Shown: piece after piece, positions 24,052 to 34,029 of the stretch
Layout: every line of letters starts with the position of its first letter
How positions within the stretch are numbered: position 1 is the stretch's first letter
Origin: Vibrio algivorus
GTDB taxonomy: Bacteria > Pseudomonadota > Gammaproteobacteria > Enterobacterales > Vibrionaceae
DNA: 64,000 bases
Direction of reading: 5' to 3'
NCBI RefSeq assembly: GCF_002218005.2
Contig: NZ_AP018678.1
Coordinates: forward strand, 1,550,001 to 1,614,000
Made by a program: the position numbers and the translations under genes
The notes under the pieces: generated by a model
Told to the model about the DNA's origin: nothing
The model's database searches: none
The model's input: the letters and a program-made list of their open reading frames with translations, nothing else

Positions 24052-25401
24052 CTATTTTTGATAGCGCTTTTGTTGGCTTTTTGCATCTAATTCAGCCAAA
24101 TACTCTAGCTTATCGTTAATTTTTCCTTCTAAGCCACGATTTGTCGGAAAATAATAACGAGTATCGGCCATTTCCTCAGGGAAATAATTTTCACCTGCTG
24201 CGTAAGCTCCGGGCTCATCATGCGCATAACGGTACTCTTGCCCATAACCCATGTCTTTCATTAAATTGGTGGGAGCATTACGCAGATGCAGTGGTACATC
24301 AAATTCTGGTTGATTATGAGCATCAGAAAGTGCTTGCTTCCAAGCCGTATAAACCGCATTACTTTTTGGTGCACAAGCTAAATAAACGATCGCTTGGGCA
24401 ATTGCTCTTTCGCCTTCTGCTGGTCCAATTCTTGTAAAGCAATCCCAAGCAGAAATCGCAACTTGCATTGCTCTAGGATCAGCATTGCCGATATCTTCAG
24501 ACGCAATAGCTAATAAGCGCCGAACAATATATAAAGGATCACAGCCCGCTGCCATCATACGTGCCGCCCAATAGAGTGCCGCATCAGGGTTAGAGCCTCG
24601 AATCGATTTGTGTACCGCAGAGATTAAGTCGTACCACATATCACCTTTATTATCGAAGCGGGCAACTTTTTCACCAGCAACTTCCGCTAATAAAGCTAAG
24701 GTAATAACTTTTTGATTTTGTGAATTTTCATCGGCTAAATCATACAATAGCTCAAGATAATTGAGTGACATACGAGCATCGCCATTCACAAGATCGACTA
24801 AACGCTCAAGTACTTCATCTTCAAATACTGCCGCAACTTTACCTAAACCACGTTCAGGATCTTGGATCGCTTGTTTAAGCACCGCCATAATATCGGCATG
24901 ATCAAGTGAAGTTAGTTTATACACCCGAGCACGAGATAAAAGTGCATTATTCAATTCAAAAGAAGGGTTTTCAGTAGTTGCGCCGATAAATGTTACAGTG
25001 CCATCTTCAATATGTGGTAGAAACGCATCTTGTTGACTTTTATTGAAGCGATGTACCTCATCAACAAACAAAACTGTTTTACGACCAGATAGTTTATGCT
25101 CTCGAGCTTTTTCAATCGCCAGACGAATATCTTTTACTCCAGAAGTAACAGCAGAAATTCGCTCTACTTCAGCATTGGCATAATTGGCCGCCACTTCTGC
25201 AAGTGTCGTTTTACCTGTGCCCGGAGGCCCCCACAAGATCATTGAATGCAAATGACCCGCTTCTAACGCCCTACGTAATGGTTTGTTAGGTCCTAGAATA
25301 TGCTGCTGACCACAATAGTGCTCTATCGACACTGGCCGCATTCGAGCGGCCAGTGGGCGAAAGTCTTCATCAGCTGAAAAATCTAAACTAAAATTATTCA
25401 T
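24052..25401 (-). CDS. rarA: Replication-associated recombination protein A (AAA+ ATPase)
   Basis: AAA+ clamp-loader-like ATPase (RarA/MgsA/WRNIP1 family) acting at stalled replication forks. The 449 aa show RPVSIEHYCGQQHILG near residue 23, Walker A GPPGTGKTTLAEV near 59-71, Walker B FVDEVHRFNKSQQDAFLP near 112, sensor 1 GATTENPSFELN near 140, and the C-terminal tetramerisation part with AQAIVYLACAPKSNAVYTA. It lies between lolA and serS in the usual order. Confidence 0.95.
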   Translation of the reverse strand: MNNFSLDFSADEDFRPLAARMRPVSIEHYCGQQHILGPNKPLRRALEAGHLHSMILWGPPGTGKTTLAEVAANYANAEVERISAVTSGVKDIRLAIEKAREHKLSGRKTVLFVDEVHRFNKSQQDAFLPHIEDGTVTFIGATTENPSFELNNALLSRARVYKLTSLDHADIMAVLKQAIQDPERGLGKVAAVFEDEVLERLVDLVNGDARMSLNYLELLYDLADENSQNQKVITLALLAEVAGEKVARFDNKGDMWYDLISAVHKSIRGSNPDAALYWAARMMAAGCDPLYIVRRLLAIASEDIGNADPRAMQVAISAWDCFTRIGPAEGERAIAQAIVYLACAPKSNAVYTAWKQALSDAHNQPEFDVPLHLRNAPTNLMKDMGYGQEYRYAHDEPGAYAAGENYFPEEMADTRYYFPTNRGLEGKINDKLEYLAELDAKSQQKRYQK

Positions 25402-25403
25402 TG

Positions 25404-25426
25404 TATACCCAAGTCACTTCGGTATA
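25404..25426. repeat. Bare palindrome of the TATACCC repeat family
   Basis: TATACCCAAGT-C-ACTTCGGTATA, identical to 15872-15894. It fills most of the 35-bp lolA-rarA gap, directly upstream of rarA. Confidence 0.8.
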
Positions 25427-25436
25427 GCCTACCTGA

Positions 25437-26036
25437 TTATTGACGTTGGTCATCAACCTCAACACCTTTAGGAACACTAAAACTAAAGATTGCAGCATCA
25501 GGTTTCTTCATAGAAAAATGACTAAACTCAAACTGGCTTTTCTGGCCATCTTGTTCAATCACATTAAACTGTTGAACCACACCTTTAGCATTAATTTTAA
25601 TTTGGAATGTACCTACCGATGTATCTGCTGCGGTTGGCTTCAAAGTAAAAGTATCATTCGATTGGGTAACATCATAATTCGCCCAATCACTGGCGCGGTT
25701 ACGAGTTAGCAATACAAACGGTGTTTGAGCGGTGGCTTGCTCTTGACTTAAAATCGTCACTTGCTCGACAAATGGACTGTAATACCAAACATTTTTACCA
25801 TCAGAAACGAGCAGAGTTTCATCTGGCGCAGATGTTTTCCAACGGAATAAGCTTGGTCGTGATATATCTGCACTTCCTTTACCATCAAGTAACACTTCAC
25901 CTTCAGGGCTCGTCACTTTTTGAGTGAAATCCGCACTAAAGCCATCATTCTGACTCAATCGAGCATTCAACTCATCTTTCGGTGCTGCCAAAACACTGGT
26001 ACTTGCCAACAACAACACTAGTAGCCAATTTCTCAT
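25437..26036 (-). CDS. lolA: Outer-membrane lipoprotein carrier LolA
   Basis: Periplasmic chaperone that carries lipoproteins from LolCDE to LolB. The 199-aa precursor has a signal peptide, MRNWLLVLLLASTSVLA, before APKDELNARL. LolA motifs follow: DFTQKV near residue 35, RPSLFRWKTSAPDETLLVSDGKNVWYYSPFVEQV (RPSLFRW, WYYSPFVEQ), and PKGVEVDDQ at the C-terminus. Of four in-frame ATGs the one at 26036 is chosen because GAGG lies 6 bases upstream; the earlier ones add a non-signal extension. It follows ftsK. Confidence 0.95.
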   Translation of the reverse strand: MRNWLLVLLLASTSVLAAPKDELNARLSQNDGFSADFTQKVTSPEGEVLLDGKGSADISRPSLFRWKTSAPDETLLVSDGKNVWYYSPFVEQVTILSQEQATAQTPFVLLTRNRASDWANYDVTQSNDTFTLKPTAADTSVGTFQIKINAKGVVQQFNVIEQDGQKSQFEFSHFSMKKPDAAIFSFSVPKGVEVDDQRQ

Positions 26037-26110
26037 ATCCATCCTCGACATTATAAAAACCTGATTTTGCAATTGTTGCACTTTCAATCAATGGTTTATT
26101 GAACCGTTAA

Positions 26111-29100
26111 TTAATCAAATTGCTTAATCGGTGGTGGAGCAATTACTTCACGGTTTCCGTTATGCCCCGGTGCACTTACGACACCTTGAGCTTCAAGTTG
26201 TTCCACAATTCTTGCAGCACGGTTATAACCAATTTTAAAGCGGCGCTGAACACCAGACACTGAACCTCGACGAGACTCTGTTACAAATTCAACCACCTGA
26301 TCGTAAAGTGGATCAGCATCTTCTTCACTTTCTAATTGTTCACCTGGTAATAAACTTTCTGCAGTTGGCTCACCATGAACAATTTCATCAATATAAACGG
26401 GCTTACCACGTGCTTTCCAATCATTCACTACCGCATGCACATCATCATCGGAGGCAAACGCACCATGAACACGAATGGTGTGGTTTGAGCCTGGCGGTAG
26501 ATACAGCATATCACCCATACCAAGTAGTGATTCAGCACCACCTTGGTCCAAAATAGTACGTGAATCCGTTTTCGTTGATACGGTAAACGCGACACGAGTT
26601 GGAATGTTGGCTTTAATCAGACCGGTAATAACATCTACCGATGGACGTTGAGTTGCCAGCACTAAGTGAATACCTGCCGCACGTGCTTTTTGAGCCAAGC
26701 GTGCGATCAACTCTTCTACTTTCTTACCAACGACCATGATCAGATCAGCGAATTCATCTACGATCACTACGATATATGGCAATTTTTCTAAACGAGGTGG
26801 CATTTCATCCATGCTATCACCCGGTTGCCATAATGGATCATGAATTGGATGACCTGCATCAGCAGCCATTTTCAGCTTTTCGTTATAACCTTTCAGGTTA
26901 CGAACGCCTAATGCTGACATTAATTTATAACGACGTTCCATCTCCCCAACACACCAACGTAGAGCGTTTGAGGCATCTTTCATATCAGTCACAACTTCCG
27001 ACAACAAATGAGGAATACCTTCGTAGATCGATAGTTCCAACATTTTCGGATCGATCATAATAAAGCGTACATCTTCTGGGGTCGCTTTATACAAAATACT
27101 TAAGATCATCACGTTTACGCCAACCGACTTACCAGAACCGGTGGTACCCGCAACTAATACGTGAGGCATTTTAGCCAGATCCGCAATCACCGCTTCACCA
27201 GCAATATCTTGCCCTAGGACGACAGCAGTTGGCGACTTATTCTTTTGGAATTGTTCGCTACTAATTACATCCGATAAATAAACCGTTTCTCGGCTCATAT
27301 TTGGTAGCTCTAAACCAACATAAGGTTTGCCTGGAATCACTTCTACTACGCGTACCGCCATAGCAGATAGTGAACGAGCAAGGTCCATAGAAAGACCAGA
27401 AATACGGCTAACTTTAACACCTGGAGCTAAATCTAATTCAAAACGAGTGATCACCGGACCGGGGAAAATATCCACTACGCGAGCTTCAATTTTATAATCG
27501 GCAAGCTTAGATTCAACCAAGCGAGCAATCTCTTCCAAAGCATCGCGGTCAATATGACTTTCACGTTTTTCTGGGTGATATAACAGTTCCAATGTTGGCA
27601 TTGGTGATGTTGGTACCGGTAAATTTGCATCTTGTTGAACCAAGAACGGGTTTTGTGATGCCAAAGCATTTGCTTGTGCTGTCGCAACCATATTTCGGAA
27701 TGCATCTGCATCTTGATCGGTTGCTTGATTTTGCTCAGGTTGAGCAACCTCTTCCGATTGAATGACTGGCTGTTGAGCATTTTCGGCTTGAGTATTGAAC
27801 TCTGAATGAGTTTGAGTAGATTCTGTTTGTTCAGTTGCAGAATGCGCTGACGATGAAGAATCATTCAAGGCCGCTTCGGCTAGATGTTGATTATTTATCG
27901 TATTAGCAACAAGAGTTGACTCAGCAGGCGAGTGAGTTTGCGGTGACTGTTCTACTACTGGCTGCTCACTAGCCTGTTGTGCCGCAATATTTTGTTCAGC
28001 CGTAGTATCTACAGAAAATGCCGTTTGAGATGGCTCAGATTCATCGTCGAGAACAGAATCAAGGTTTCCTATTGAAGGAGTATTTTCATCTAAAGCAATA
28101 TCATCGATGGCAGTTTCTGGCTTACTTGTACTTTGCTCTTCAGCAACTGCTGATGATACATGTTGAGGCGTTTGATTAGGAGCTTGCATCGGTGCTTGTA
28201 CTGGAGCAGGAGTATTAACTTCTTGCTCAACAAAGTCATTTTCAGAAACCGCTTGCTGATCCAATTCTGCAATCGTTGCATTTGGATTTTGGTAACGATT
28301 TGATGATTGTGTCGCAGCACTATTGGTAATATCTGAAGATGCTGAACTCATTGTCTGCTGAGTTCTCACCTTTTGCTCCGGGTCCATTTCTGCCGTTTGA
28401 GTAGATTGCACTGGCACAGCTTTTGCGGATGCTGAAGGTGCTGAGAATAACGGATCATCCAGATCGTCTTCGCTAAGATCTAGGTTTGGCTCACCATGTG
28501 TGCTCGGTTCAATTTGAGCTTTCTTCACTGATTTACGTGGGAAATGAATATTAAAACGTGGCTTTTTCTTCTGCTCAGCTTCAACATTTTGCACATCATC
28601 AACTACATCAAATTCATCATCTTGTTGTAGATCAACTGCTTTTAAAGAAAGAGCATCATCATCAATACCTTCAATATGCATTTGACTTAGTTCAGCTTGT
28701 TGGTAATGGTTCGCTGATAAGGTAGTCGGTTCTGAGTGACGCGCGCGATTAAATAAACGCTGGGTAAAACGTAAAGTCGCTTGCCCTAAATGTTCAACAA
28801 TGCTCAACCAAGAAATGCCGGTTAATAACGTAAAACCAGCACCCCATAAAAACATAAAGACTAGAGTTGACCCTAAAATATTCAATGCCGGGGTGGCAAC
28901 CGAGGTTAAAACATCCCCTACGACACCGCCCGATGAGAAGTACCAAATATCATCAAAGTTAATATCTGCTAGACCACAGCTAGTTAACAGCATGATAGTT
29001 AGACCAAGTAGACGTGTGCCCCATAGAAGAAAATCAATCCCCTCCCCTTCATCTCGTGAACGGAAAAATGCCCAGCTTGCGCCTAGAATGATAAAAGGTA

Positions 29101-29401
29101 ATGGGTAGGCAAATACGCCAAAGGTGAAGAATAAAGTATCTGCAAGCCAAGATCCGATATAACCACCAGCATTATGGACTGTACCACCCCATGCAGTTTG
29201 TGACCAAGATGGATCCGCTGGATTAAATGAGAAAAGGGCCACCATCATTAAAATGGCAATCAATAAGCCTAAGATCAAACCACACTCTTTCAAACGTTGC
29301 GAACCATTAAGACGAGGTCTCGACTTAGATTCTTTCGCTTTGATGATGGTGACGGTTTTTGATTTGCCTTGCTTGAAAATATTTTTACTATACGTAAACA
29401 A
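26111..29401 (-). CDS. ftsK: DNA translocase FtsK
   Basis: Septum-anchored DNA pump coordinating chromosome dimer resolution with division. The 1096-aa protein has an N-terminal membrane domain (about residues 35-190, four to five TM helices). A long low-complexity Q/E/S/T/A linker spans about 200-590. The motor has Walker A GTTGSGKSVGVN near 750 and Walker B VIVDEFADLIM near 882. A gamma winged-helix domain lies at 1025-1090 (RRFKIGYNRAARIVEQLE), which reads KOPS. No ATG fits; the start appears to be TTG with AGGGGA upstream. The linker length is the variable part of the family. Confidence 0.95.
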   Translation of the reverse strand: MFTYSKNIFKQGKSKTVTIIKAKESKSRPRLNGSQRLKECGLILGLLIAILMMVALFSFNPADPSWSQTAWGGTVHNAGGYIGSWLADTLFFTFGVFAYPLPFIILGASWAFFRSRDEGEGIDFLLWGTRLLGLTIMLLTSCGLADINFDDIWYFSSGGVVGDVLTSVATPALNILGSTLVFMFLWGAGFTLLTGISWLSIVEHLGQATLRFTQRLFNRARHSEPTTLSANHYQQAELSQMHIEGIDDDALSLKAVDLQQDDEFDVVDDVQNVEAEQKKKPRFNIHFPRKSVKKAQIEPSTHGEPNLDLSEDDLDDPLFSAPSASAKAVPVQSTQTAEMDPEQKVRTQQTMSSASSDITNSAATQSSNRYQNPNATIAELDQQAVSENDFVEQEVNTPAPVQAPMQAPNQTPQHVSSAVAEEQSTSKPETAIDDIALDENTPSIGNLDSVLDDESEPSQTAFSVDTTAEQNIAAQQASEQPVVEQSPQTHSPAESTLVANTINNQHLAEAALNDSSSSAHSATEQTESTQTHSEFNTQAENAQQPVIQSEEVAQPEQNQATDQDADAFRNMVATAQANALASQNPFLVQQDANLPVPTSPMPTLELLYHPEKRESHIDRDALEEIARLVESKLADYKIEARVVDIFPGPVITRFELDLAPGVKVSRISGLSMDLARSLSAMAVRVVEVIPGKPYVGLELPNMSRETVYLSDVISSEQFQKNKSPTAVVLGQDIAGEAVIADLAKMPHVLVAGTTGSGKSVGVNVMILSILYKATPEDVRFIMIDPKMLELSIYEGIPHLLSEVVTDMKDASNALRWCVGEMERRYKLMSALGVRNLKGYNEKLKMAADAGHPIHDPLWQPGDSMDEMPPRLEKLPYIVVIVDEFADLIMVVGKKVEELIARLAQKARAAGIHLVLATQRPSVDVITGLIKANIPTRVAFTVSTKTDSRTILDQGGAESLLGMGDMLYLPPGSNHTIRVHGAFASDDDVHAVVNDWKARGKPVYIDEIVHGEPTAESLLPGEQLESEEDADPLYDQVVEFVTESRRGSVSGVQRRFKIGYNRAARIVEQLEAQGVVSAPGHNGNREVIAPPPIKQFD

Positions 29402-29535
29402 AACGTTCCCCTATTCCGAGTGGTTAATGGGCGCTTATTCTTATTTTAGACATGACGTCAAACCTTATTGCATTATTGAAAATAGCAAGTTAGGTATGAA
29501 AATAAGGATAATTCACTCGGTGGTCCAAAATACGA

Positions 29536-29555
29536 CGAGCGGCCTAAGCCGCTCG
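29536..29555. other. GC-rich hairpin upstream of ftsK
   Basis: CGAGCGGC and GCCGCTCG with loop CTAA form a perfect 8-bp stem in an otherwise AT-rich gap. It has no T run. It may be a transcript-end or leader structure. Confidence 0.6.
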
Positions 29556-29659
29556 GTAGACAACACTCGATAACAATAACCGAAATAGGTGGAAAAACCT
29601 ATACCCAAACAGCGTCAAAAGGAAGATTTGAACGCATCTTGACACCATTTGAACATATT

Positions 29660-29929
29660 CTAGGGTCTGTTGATCTTTGATGCTTAGATTTTGTTCGAGA
29701 TAAAAGCGTTTTAGGCGAGGCAAGTCGATTGTAACCTAGCTATTCTAAGTCAATGAGACTTAACGAAGCATAATACGCTTTTAGCCTAACCCTTCGGGCA
29801 GCGTTTGTTGGTCATTTCAACTGCGTTATCGGCTTCTCGTGTAGGCTAGCTACACCGCGGAGCCTCTGCCTTGTATAAATACCCAACAACTCGCTGCAAA
29901 AATAATCACAAAAGGTCAACAAACCCTAG
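29660..29929. mobile_element. Second MITE-like repeat (CTAGGGT ends) between lrp and ftsK
   Basis: A 270-bp non-coding element with near-perfect 19-bp inverted ends: CTAGGGTCTGTTGATCTTT at the left, and on the opposite strand CTAGGGTTTGTTGACCTTT at the right. It is unrelated to the TATACCC family. Inside is a hairpin, GTGTAGGCTAGCTACAC. It has no open reading frame of note. Its right end touches the lrp stop codon with no spacer. Single copy in this window. Confidence 0.82.
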
Positions 29930-30424
29930 TTATCGAGTTTGAATCACTAACTGATTTGATTGTTTTACTTCTTCCATCACCACGTAGGTACGCGTGTCAT
30001 TTACACCAGGAAGGCGCAGTAAAGTGTCACCTAATAGCTTACGGTAAGCACTCATATCTGATACACGAGTTTTCAATAAGTAATCGAAATCGCCAGAAAC
30101 TAAATGACATTCTTGGATATCATCTAATTTTTGTACTGCGGTATTGAATTGTTCAAACACATCAGGTGCACCACGGTTTAATGTAATCTCAACAAACACT
30201 AAAAGTGATGCATCAAGATACTGTGGATTAAGTAGTGCGGTATAACCGGTAATATAGCCTTGGCGTTCTAGGCGTCTTACACGCTCTAAACAAGGTGTTG
30301 GAGATAAACCAACACGTTTTGAAAGCTCTACATTCGAAATTCGACCATCTTTCTGTAATTCATTTAGAATATTACGGTCAATCCTGTCTAAATCCTTTGA
30401 TGGCTTTTTATAATTATCTGTCAT
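29930..30424 (-). CDS. lrp: Leucine-responsive regulatory protein
   Basis: Global Lrp/AsnC-family regulator. The 164 aa contain the N-terminal helix-turn-helix (LDRIDRNILNELQKDGRISN, then VELSKRVGLSPTPCLERVRRLE, residues about 12-53) and the RAM ligand/oligomer domain with VSGDFDYLLKTRV near 108-120. It is read divergently from ald, whose E. coli-type counterparts in alanine metabolism are Lrp targets. The local arrangement suggests Lrp acts on the shared intergenic region. The stop codon abuts a MITE-like element. Confidence 0.97.
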   Translation of the reverse strand: MTDNYKKPSKDLDRIDRNILNELQKDGRISNVELSKRVGLSPTPCLERVRRLERQGYITGYTALLNPQYLDASLLVFVEITLNRGAPDVFEQFNTAVQKLDDIQECHLVSGDFDYLLKTRVSDMSAYRKLLGDTLLRLPGVNDTRTYVVMEEVKQSNQLVIQTR

Positions 30425-30578
30425 TGATATTCACCTTAATTACTTCCCTGCAAAAATATATTCTACATTCTCTTTATATTCAGAATCAAATATTACTAAA
30501 TCATAACTACACTTTACATTAGCCCAGCTACTAAGCCTTTAGACAGACATAACAACCACTAATAAAAGAGGGTTCAGA

Positions 30579-31694
30579 ATGAAAATTGGCGTACCAAAAG
30601 AAATCAAAAACCACGAATATCGTGTAGGCATGATCCCTGCTAGCGTAAGAGAACTATACTCTCACGGGCATCAAGTGTTTATCGAAAGTCATGCTGGAGC
30701 CGGTATCGGCTTTAGTGACAACGATTACATCGCCGCAGGCGCTTCCATTCTTCCCACTGCAAAAGAGATCTATTCTATTGCAGATATGATTGTTAAGGTC
30801 AAAGAACCTCAATCCACTGAGCGAGCTTTACTCAAACCAGGACAAATATTGTTCACTTATTTGCACCTCGCACCAGATTTTCCACAAACGGAAGACCTAA
30901 TAAAGAGCAAAGCCATCTGTATCGCCTATGAGACTGTAACAGATAATATGGGTCGTCTGCCACTATTAGCGCCAATGTCTGAAGTTGCAGGTCGAATGTC
31001 TATCCAAGCAGGTGCTCAAACATTAGAAAAATCCCACGGAGGCAGTGGCTTACTTCTTTCAGGTGTACCAGGGGTTATGCCGGCAAAAGTGCTTATTCTT
31101 GGTGGTGGCGTAGTCGGCTCTAACGCCGCAAGAATGGCAGTAGGATTACGTGCTGATGTGACGATTTTAGATAAAAATATCGACACACTTCGCAAACTAG
31201 ATGAGGAGTTTCAAGGCTCTGCAAAAGTGGCCTACTCAACTCGAGAACTTCTTGATCAGTTAGTTACCGAAGCTGATCTCATTATTGGTGCGGTATTAGT
31301 TCCGGGAGCAGCTGCGCCAAAACTTATCAATAAGCAACATTTAACAACCATGAAGCCTGGTTCAGCTCTCGTCGATGTTGCCATTGATCAAGGTGGCTGT
31401 TTTGAAAGCTCTCATGCTACGACTCATGCAGATCCAACTTACATAGTCGATAATATCGTCCATTACTGTGTAGCGAATATGCCCGGTGCCGTTGCTAGAA
31501 CTTCGACCTTCGCACTTAACAATGCGACATTGCCTTATATTCTAAAACTTGCGAACAAAGGCTATCGACAGGCTTTATTAGAAAATGCGGGCTTTTTAAA
31601 AGGATTAAATGTTATCGATGGTAAGTTAACCATTAAAGAAGTCGCTGAAGAATTTGGTCTACCCTACATAGATGCAAGACAAGCGTTAGAGTAA
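30579..31694 (+). CDS. ald: Alanine dehydrogenase
   Basis: NAD-dependent oxidative deamination of L-alanine to pyruvate and ammonia. The 371 aa are the standard length. The N-terminal MKIGVPKEIKNHEYRVGMIP signature holds the substrate Arg and Lys. The Rossmann loop is LILGGGVVGSNAARMAVGL near 170, with DVAIDQGGCFE near 268 and CVANMPGAVARTSTFALNNA near 303. Transcribed divergently from lrp, with a 154-bp AT-rich shared control region. Its stop codon abuts the stop of the convergent methyltransferase gene with no gap. Confidence 0.96.
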   Translation: MKIGVPKEIKNHEYRVGMIPASVRELYSHGHQVFIESHAGAGIGFSDNDYIAAGASILPTAKEIYSIADMIVKVKEPQSTERALLKPGQILFTYLHLAPDFPQTEDLIKSKAICIAYETVTDNMGRLPLLAPMSEVAGRMSIQAGAQTLEKSHGGSGLLLSGVPGVMPAKVLILGGGVVGSNAARMAVGLRADVTILDKNIDTLRKLDEEFQGSAKVAYSTRELLDQLVTEADLIIGAVLVPGAAAPKLINKQHLTTMKPGSALVDVAIDQGGCFESSHATTHADPTYIVDNIVHYCVANMPGAVARTSTFALNNATLPYILKLANKGYRQALLENAGFLKGLNVIDGKLTIKEVAEEFGLPYIDARQALE

Positions 31695-32900
31695 TCACTT
31701 CTCAATCGCTTGAATAAGGATATTGCGAGGTGTGATGTCTCGTTGGCAGAAAGTGCTAAGTGAAACATCATATCCCGCTTGTTCTAAACGTAAGGCTTTA
31801 TCACACACTAACCACATTTCAAGCGGCCTTCGAAAGGCTTGCTGAACTAAACTCAAACGCTCCATTTGAATAAAGCGTTCTTGTCCTCTTTGCTGCCAAT
31901 AATCCAATTCCTTAAGCTCAACATCTAAATTTCGTTGTTCTTTCGCCCATTGACAAAAGTTAGCAAACCCTTGACTTAGTTGTGATTTTTTAATACTTGG
32001 AATAGGCGTATAACTTTGTTGATTGCTAACATCTTGCAGCAAACAATCTAGACCCAAACGATAAGTCATCTCAAGTTCACGATGACGCTTCACTCTCTCT
32101 CCACCAGTCACCGTTTCTTGTAGTGGTATCCTGAGATCTGTTTTTGAAAGATGAAGTTGTGAATGTTTACCTAGTGTTGAAAGCGCTTGATAAGCGTCAT
32201 CTTGAATTAAATGGTAACAACAAGGGGAAAGCGTCAGGCCAGATAAATTTTGCTGACATACATGCTCAATCAAATGGGCATGTAAATCACCACATGCATG
32301 TAATGCCACCGCGTGTTGATTGGACTTAAAAACCTTACGGCAATCATCAGATAGAGCATCTCCTTGAACAAAGGTCACCGGAAGTTGATGTTTATCCGCC
32401 AAAGCCTGACCGGCTACACATAAGCTTTCTTGCCATTCAAAACTTACCACAGGAAGTTGTGATTGCTGCGCTAACCATTGCCCTAAGTAGCCCTTTCCTG
32501 CACACCATTCCAACCAATTTTGATCAGAACGGTTAACTTGTAGTGCTACTTTTCCCATTGCGGTGATTTGTTGCCATTTTCTCCCCGGGATCCCAACACT
32601 TAAATGATGCGTATCATACTCATCAGTTAGCGGTAAGCTCTCTAATTCACATTGAGCCCATAAACAGGTTAAAGTAGGAATAAAAGGGGTTAAACACTCA
32701 ACTAGCTTTGAAGTATCTCCTTTTAGCTGCTCAATCTCTTCAACTTCTAAGTTGATCAGAAATTCACAGAGATCTAGGTCAGCTTGCCAAGGTAAGCTTT
32801 CATTTATGCTTAAATGGAACGGCTCGGTTCGCCAAAATTCTTGAGTAGAAATCAGCGCTTTATCTAGTACAGAAAAGCGCTGAGAGAGGGATTCACACAT
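31695..32900 (-). CDS. SAM-dependent methyltransferase (PF13679-like), function unknown
   Basis: A 401-aa protein with a central class I methyltransferase fold. The SAM loop is WLEWCAGKGYLGQWLAQ near residues 135-150. HACGDLHAHLIEH near 215 and LSPCCYHLI near 238 form the METTL25/methyltransf_32-type pattern with an active-site-like CC. The flanking N- and C-terminal parts are helical and unrecognised. The start overlaps the cysB stop by one base (TAATG), so it is translationally coupled to cysB. Substrate unknown; RNA or protein modification is possible, without evidence here. Confidence 0.78.
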   Translation of the reverse strand: MCESLSQRFSVLDKALISTQEFWRTEPFHLSINESLPWQADLDLCEFLINLEVEEIEQLKGDTSKLVECLTPFIPTLTCLWAQCELESLPLTDEYDTHHLSVGIPGRKWQQITAMGKVALQVNRSDQNWLEWCAGKGYLGQWLAQQSQLPVVSFEWQESLCVAGQALADKHQLPVTFVQGDALSDDCRKVFKSNQHAVALHACGDLHAHLIEHVCQQNLSGLTLSPCCYHLIQDDAYQALSTLGKHSQLHLSKTDLRIPLQETVTGGERVKRHRELEMTYRLGLDCLLQDVSNQQSYTPIPSIKKSQLSQGFANFCQWAKEQRNLDVELKELDYWQQRGQERFIQMERLSLVQQAFRRPLEMWLVCDKALRLEQAGYDVSLSTFCQRDITPRNILIQAIEK

Positions 32901-33874
32901 TAACGAACGGGTAACTCAATATCTTTAAACATGGTTTCTATTTCTTGGTTATTCTTCAAACCAATCGCTTTTTCGACAACCGGACGGGTTAAATGAGGAG
33001 CAAAGCGTTCCATAAAATCAAACATATAACTTCTTAAGAAAGTACCGCGTTTAAATCCAATACTCGTGGTGCTTGCGCCAAAGATATGGCTGGCATCAAT
33101 GGCCACCAAATCATCATCTTGCTCTTTATCGATCGCCATACTAGCAAAAACACCAACCCCAATCCCCAAACGAACATAAGTTTTAATCACATCAGCATCT
33201 GTAGCAGTAAAGACAATTTTAGGTTGTAAGCCTGCTAAATTAAATGCCGTATCTAACTCAGAGCGACCAGTAAAACCAAAGACATAAGTGACCAAAGAGT
33301 ACTTAGCCAACTCTTCAATCGTTACCTTTCCTAATTGTGCCAGAGGGTGATCTTTTCGAACGACAATAGAACGATTCCAATGATAGCAAGGCAGCATGAT
33401 GGCATCTTGATATAAATGCAGCGCTTCTGTCGCAATTGCAAAATTAGCCGTACCTTTAGAAACTGCCTCTGACATTTGGCTCGGAGTACCTTGGTGCATA
33501 TGCAAAGACACTTTTGGATAACGCGCGGTAAAACCTTTAATCACATCAGGTAAGGCATAGCGTGCTTGAGTGTGAGTAGTCGAAATGTTGAGAGTGCCAC
33601 TTTCAGGGTTAGTATGCTCACCTGCCACCGCTTTAATACTTTCTACTCGGGATAAGATTTGCTGAGAAATACGTACAATTTCTTGACCCGCTGGAGTCAC
33701 CGTCGTTAAGTGCTTGCCACTACGTTCAAAAATTTGAATACCTAATTCATCTTCCAGCAAACGAACTTGCTTACTAATACCCGGCTGTGAAGTATATAAA
33801 TTTTCCGCCGTAGCAGAGACATTAAGGTTGTTATTCACAACTTCAACAATATATCTCAGCTGTTGTAACTTCAT
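32900..33874 (-). CDS. cysB: LysR-type regulator CysB
   Basis: Activator of cysteine biosynthesis and sulfur assimilation genes, responsive to N-acetylserine. The 324 aa equal the E. coli length when the ATG at 33874 (MKLQQLRYIVEV) is used; the longer frame adds six residues. The HTH covers residues 17-44 (NVSATAENLYTSQPGISKQ). The effector domain includes TTHTQARYALPDVIKGF near 100 and the TxTDADVIKTYVRLGIGVGV region near 200. cysB next to topA and yciN is the E. coli order; here the miaE locus intervenes. Confidence 0.96.
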   Translation of the reverse strand: MKLQQLRYIVEVVNNNLNVSATAENLYTSQPGISKQVRLLEDELGIQIFERSGKHLTTVTPAGQEIVRISQQILSRVESIKAVAGEHTNPESGTLNISTTHTQARYALPDVIKGFTARYPKVSLHMHQGTPSQMSEAVSKGTANFAIATEALHLYQDAIMLPCYHWNRSIVVRKDHPLAQLGKVTIEELAKYSLVTYVFGFTGRSELDTAFNLAGLQPKIVFTATDADVIKTYVRLGIGVGVFASMAIDKEQDDDLVAIDASHIFGASTTSIGFKRGTFLRSYMFDFMERFAPHLTRPVVEKAIGLKNNQEIETMFKDIELPVR

Positions 33875-34029
33875 ATGGGCTTCCCTCTCCATTTACACGA
33901 TACAGTTCTTATAAAGATTAGTTATAACGCTTATCGTGTCATTTTCATAGTTCTACATTCAGATTGAATAACGAAAATGGGCCATTATGTGATAAAATCC
34001 CCTGCCATCACCACTAACGTTAATTGACC

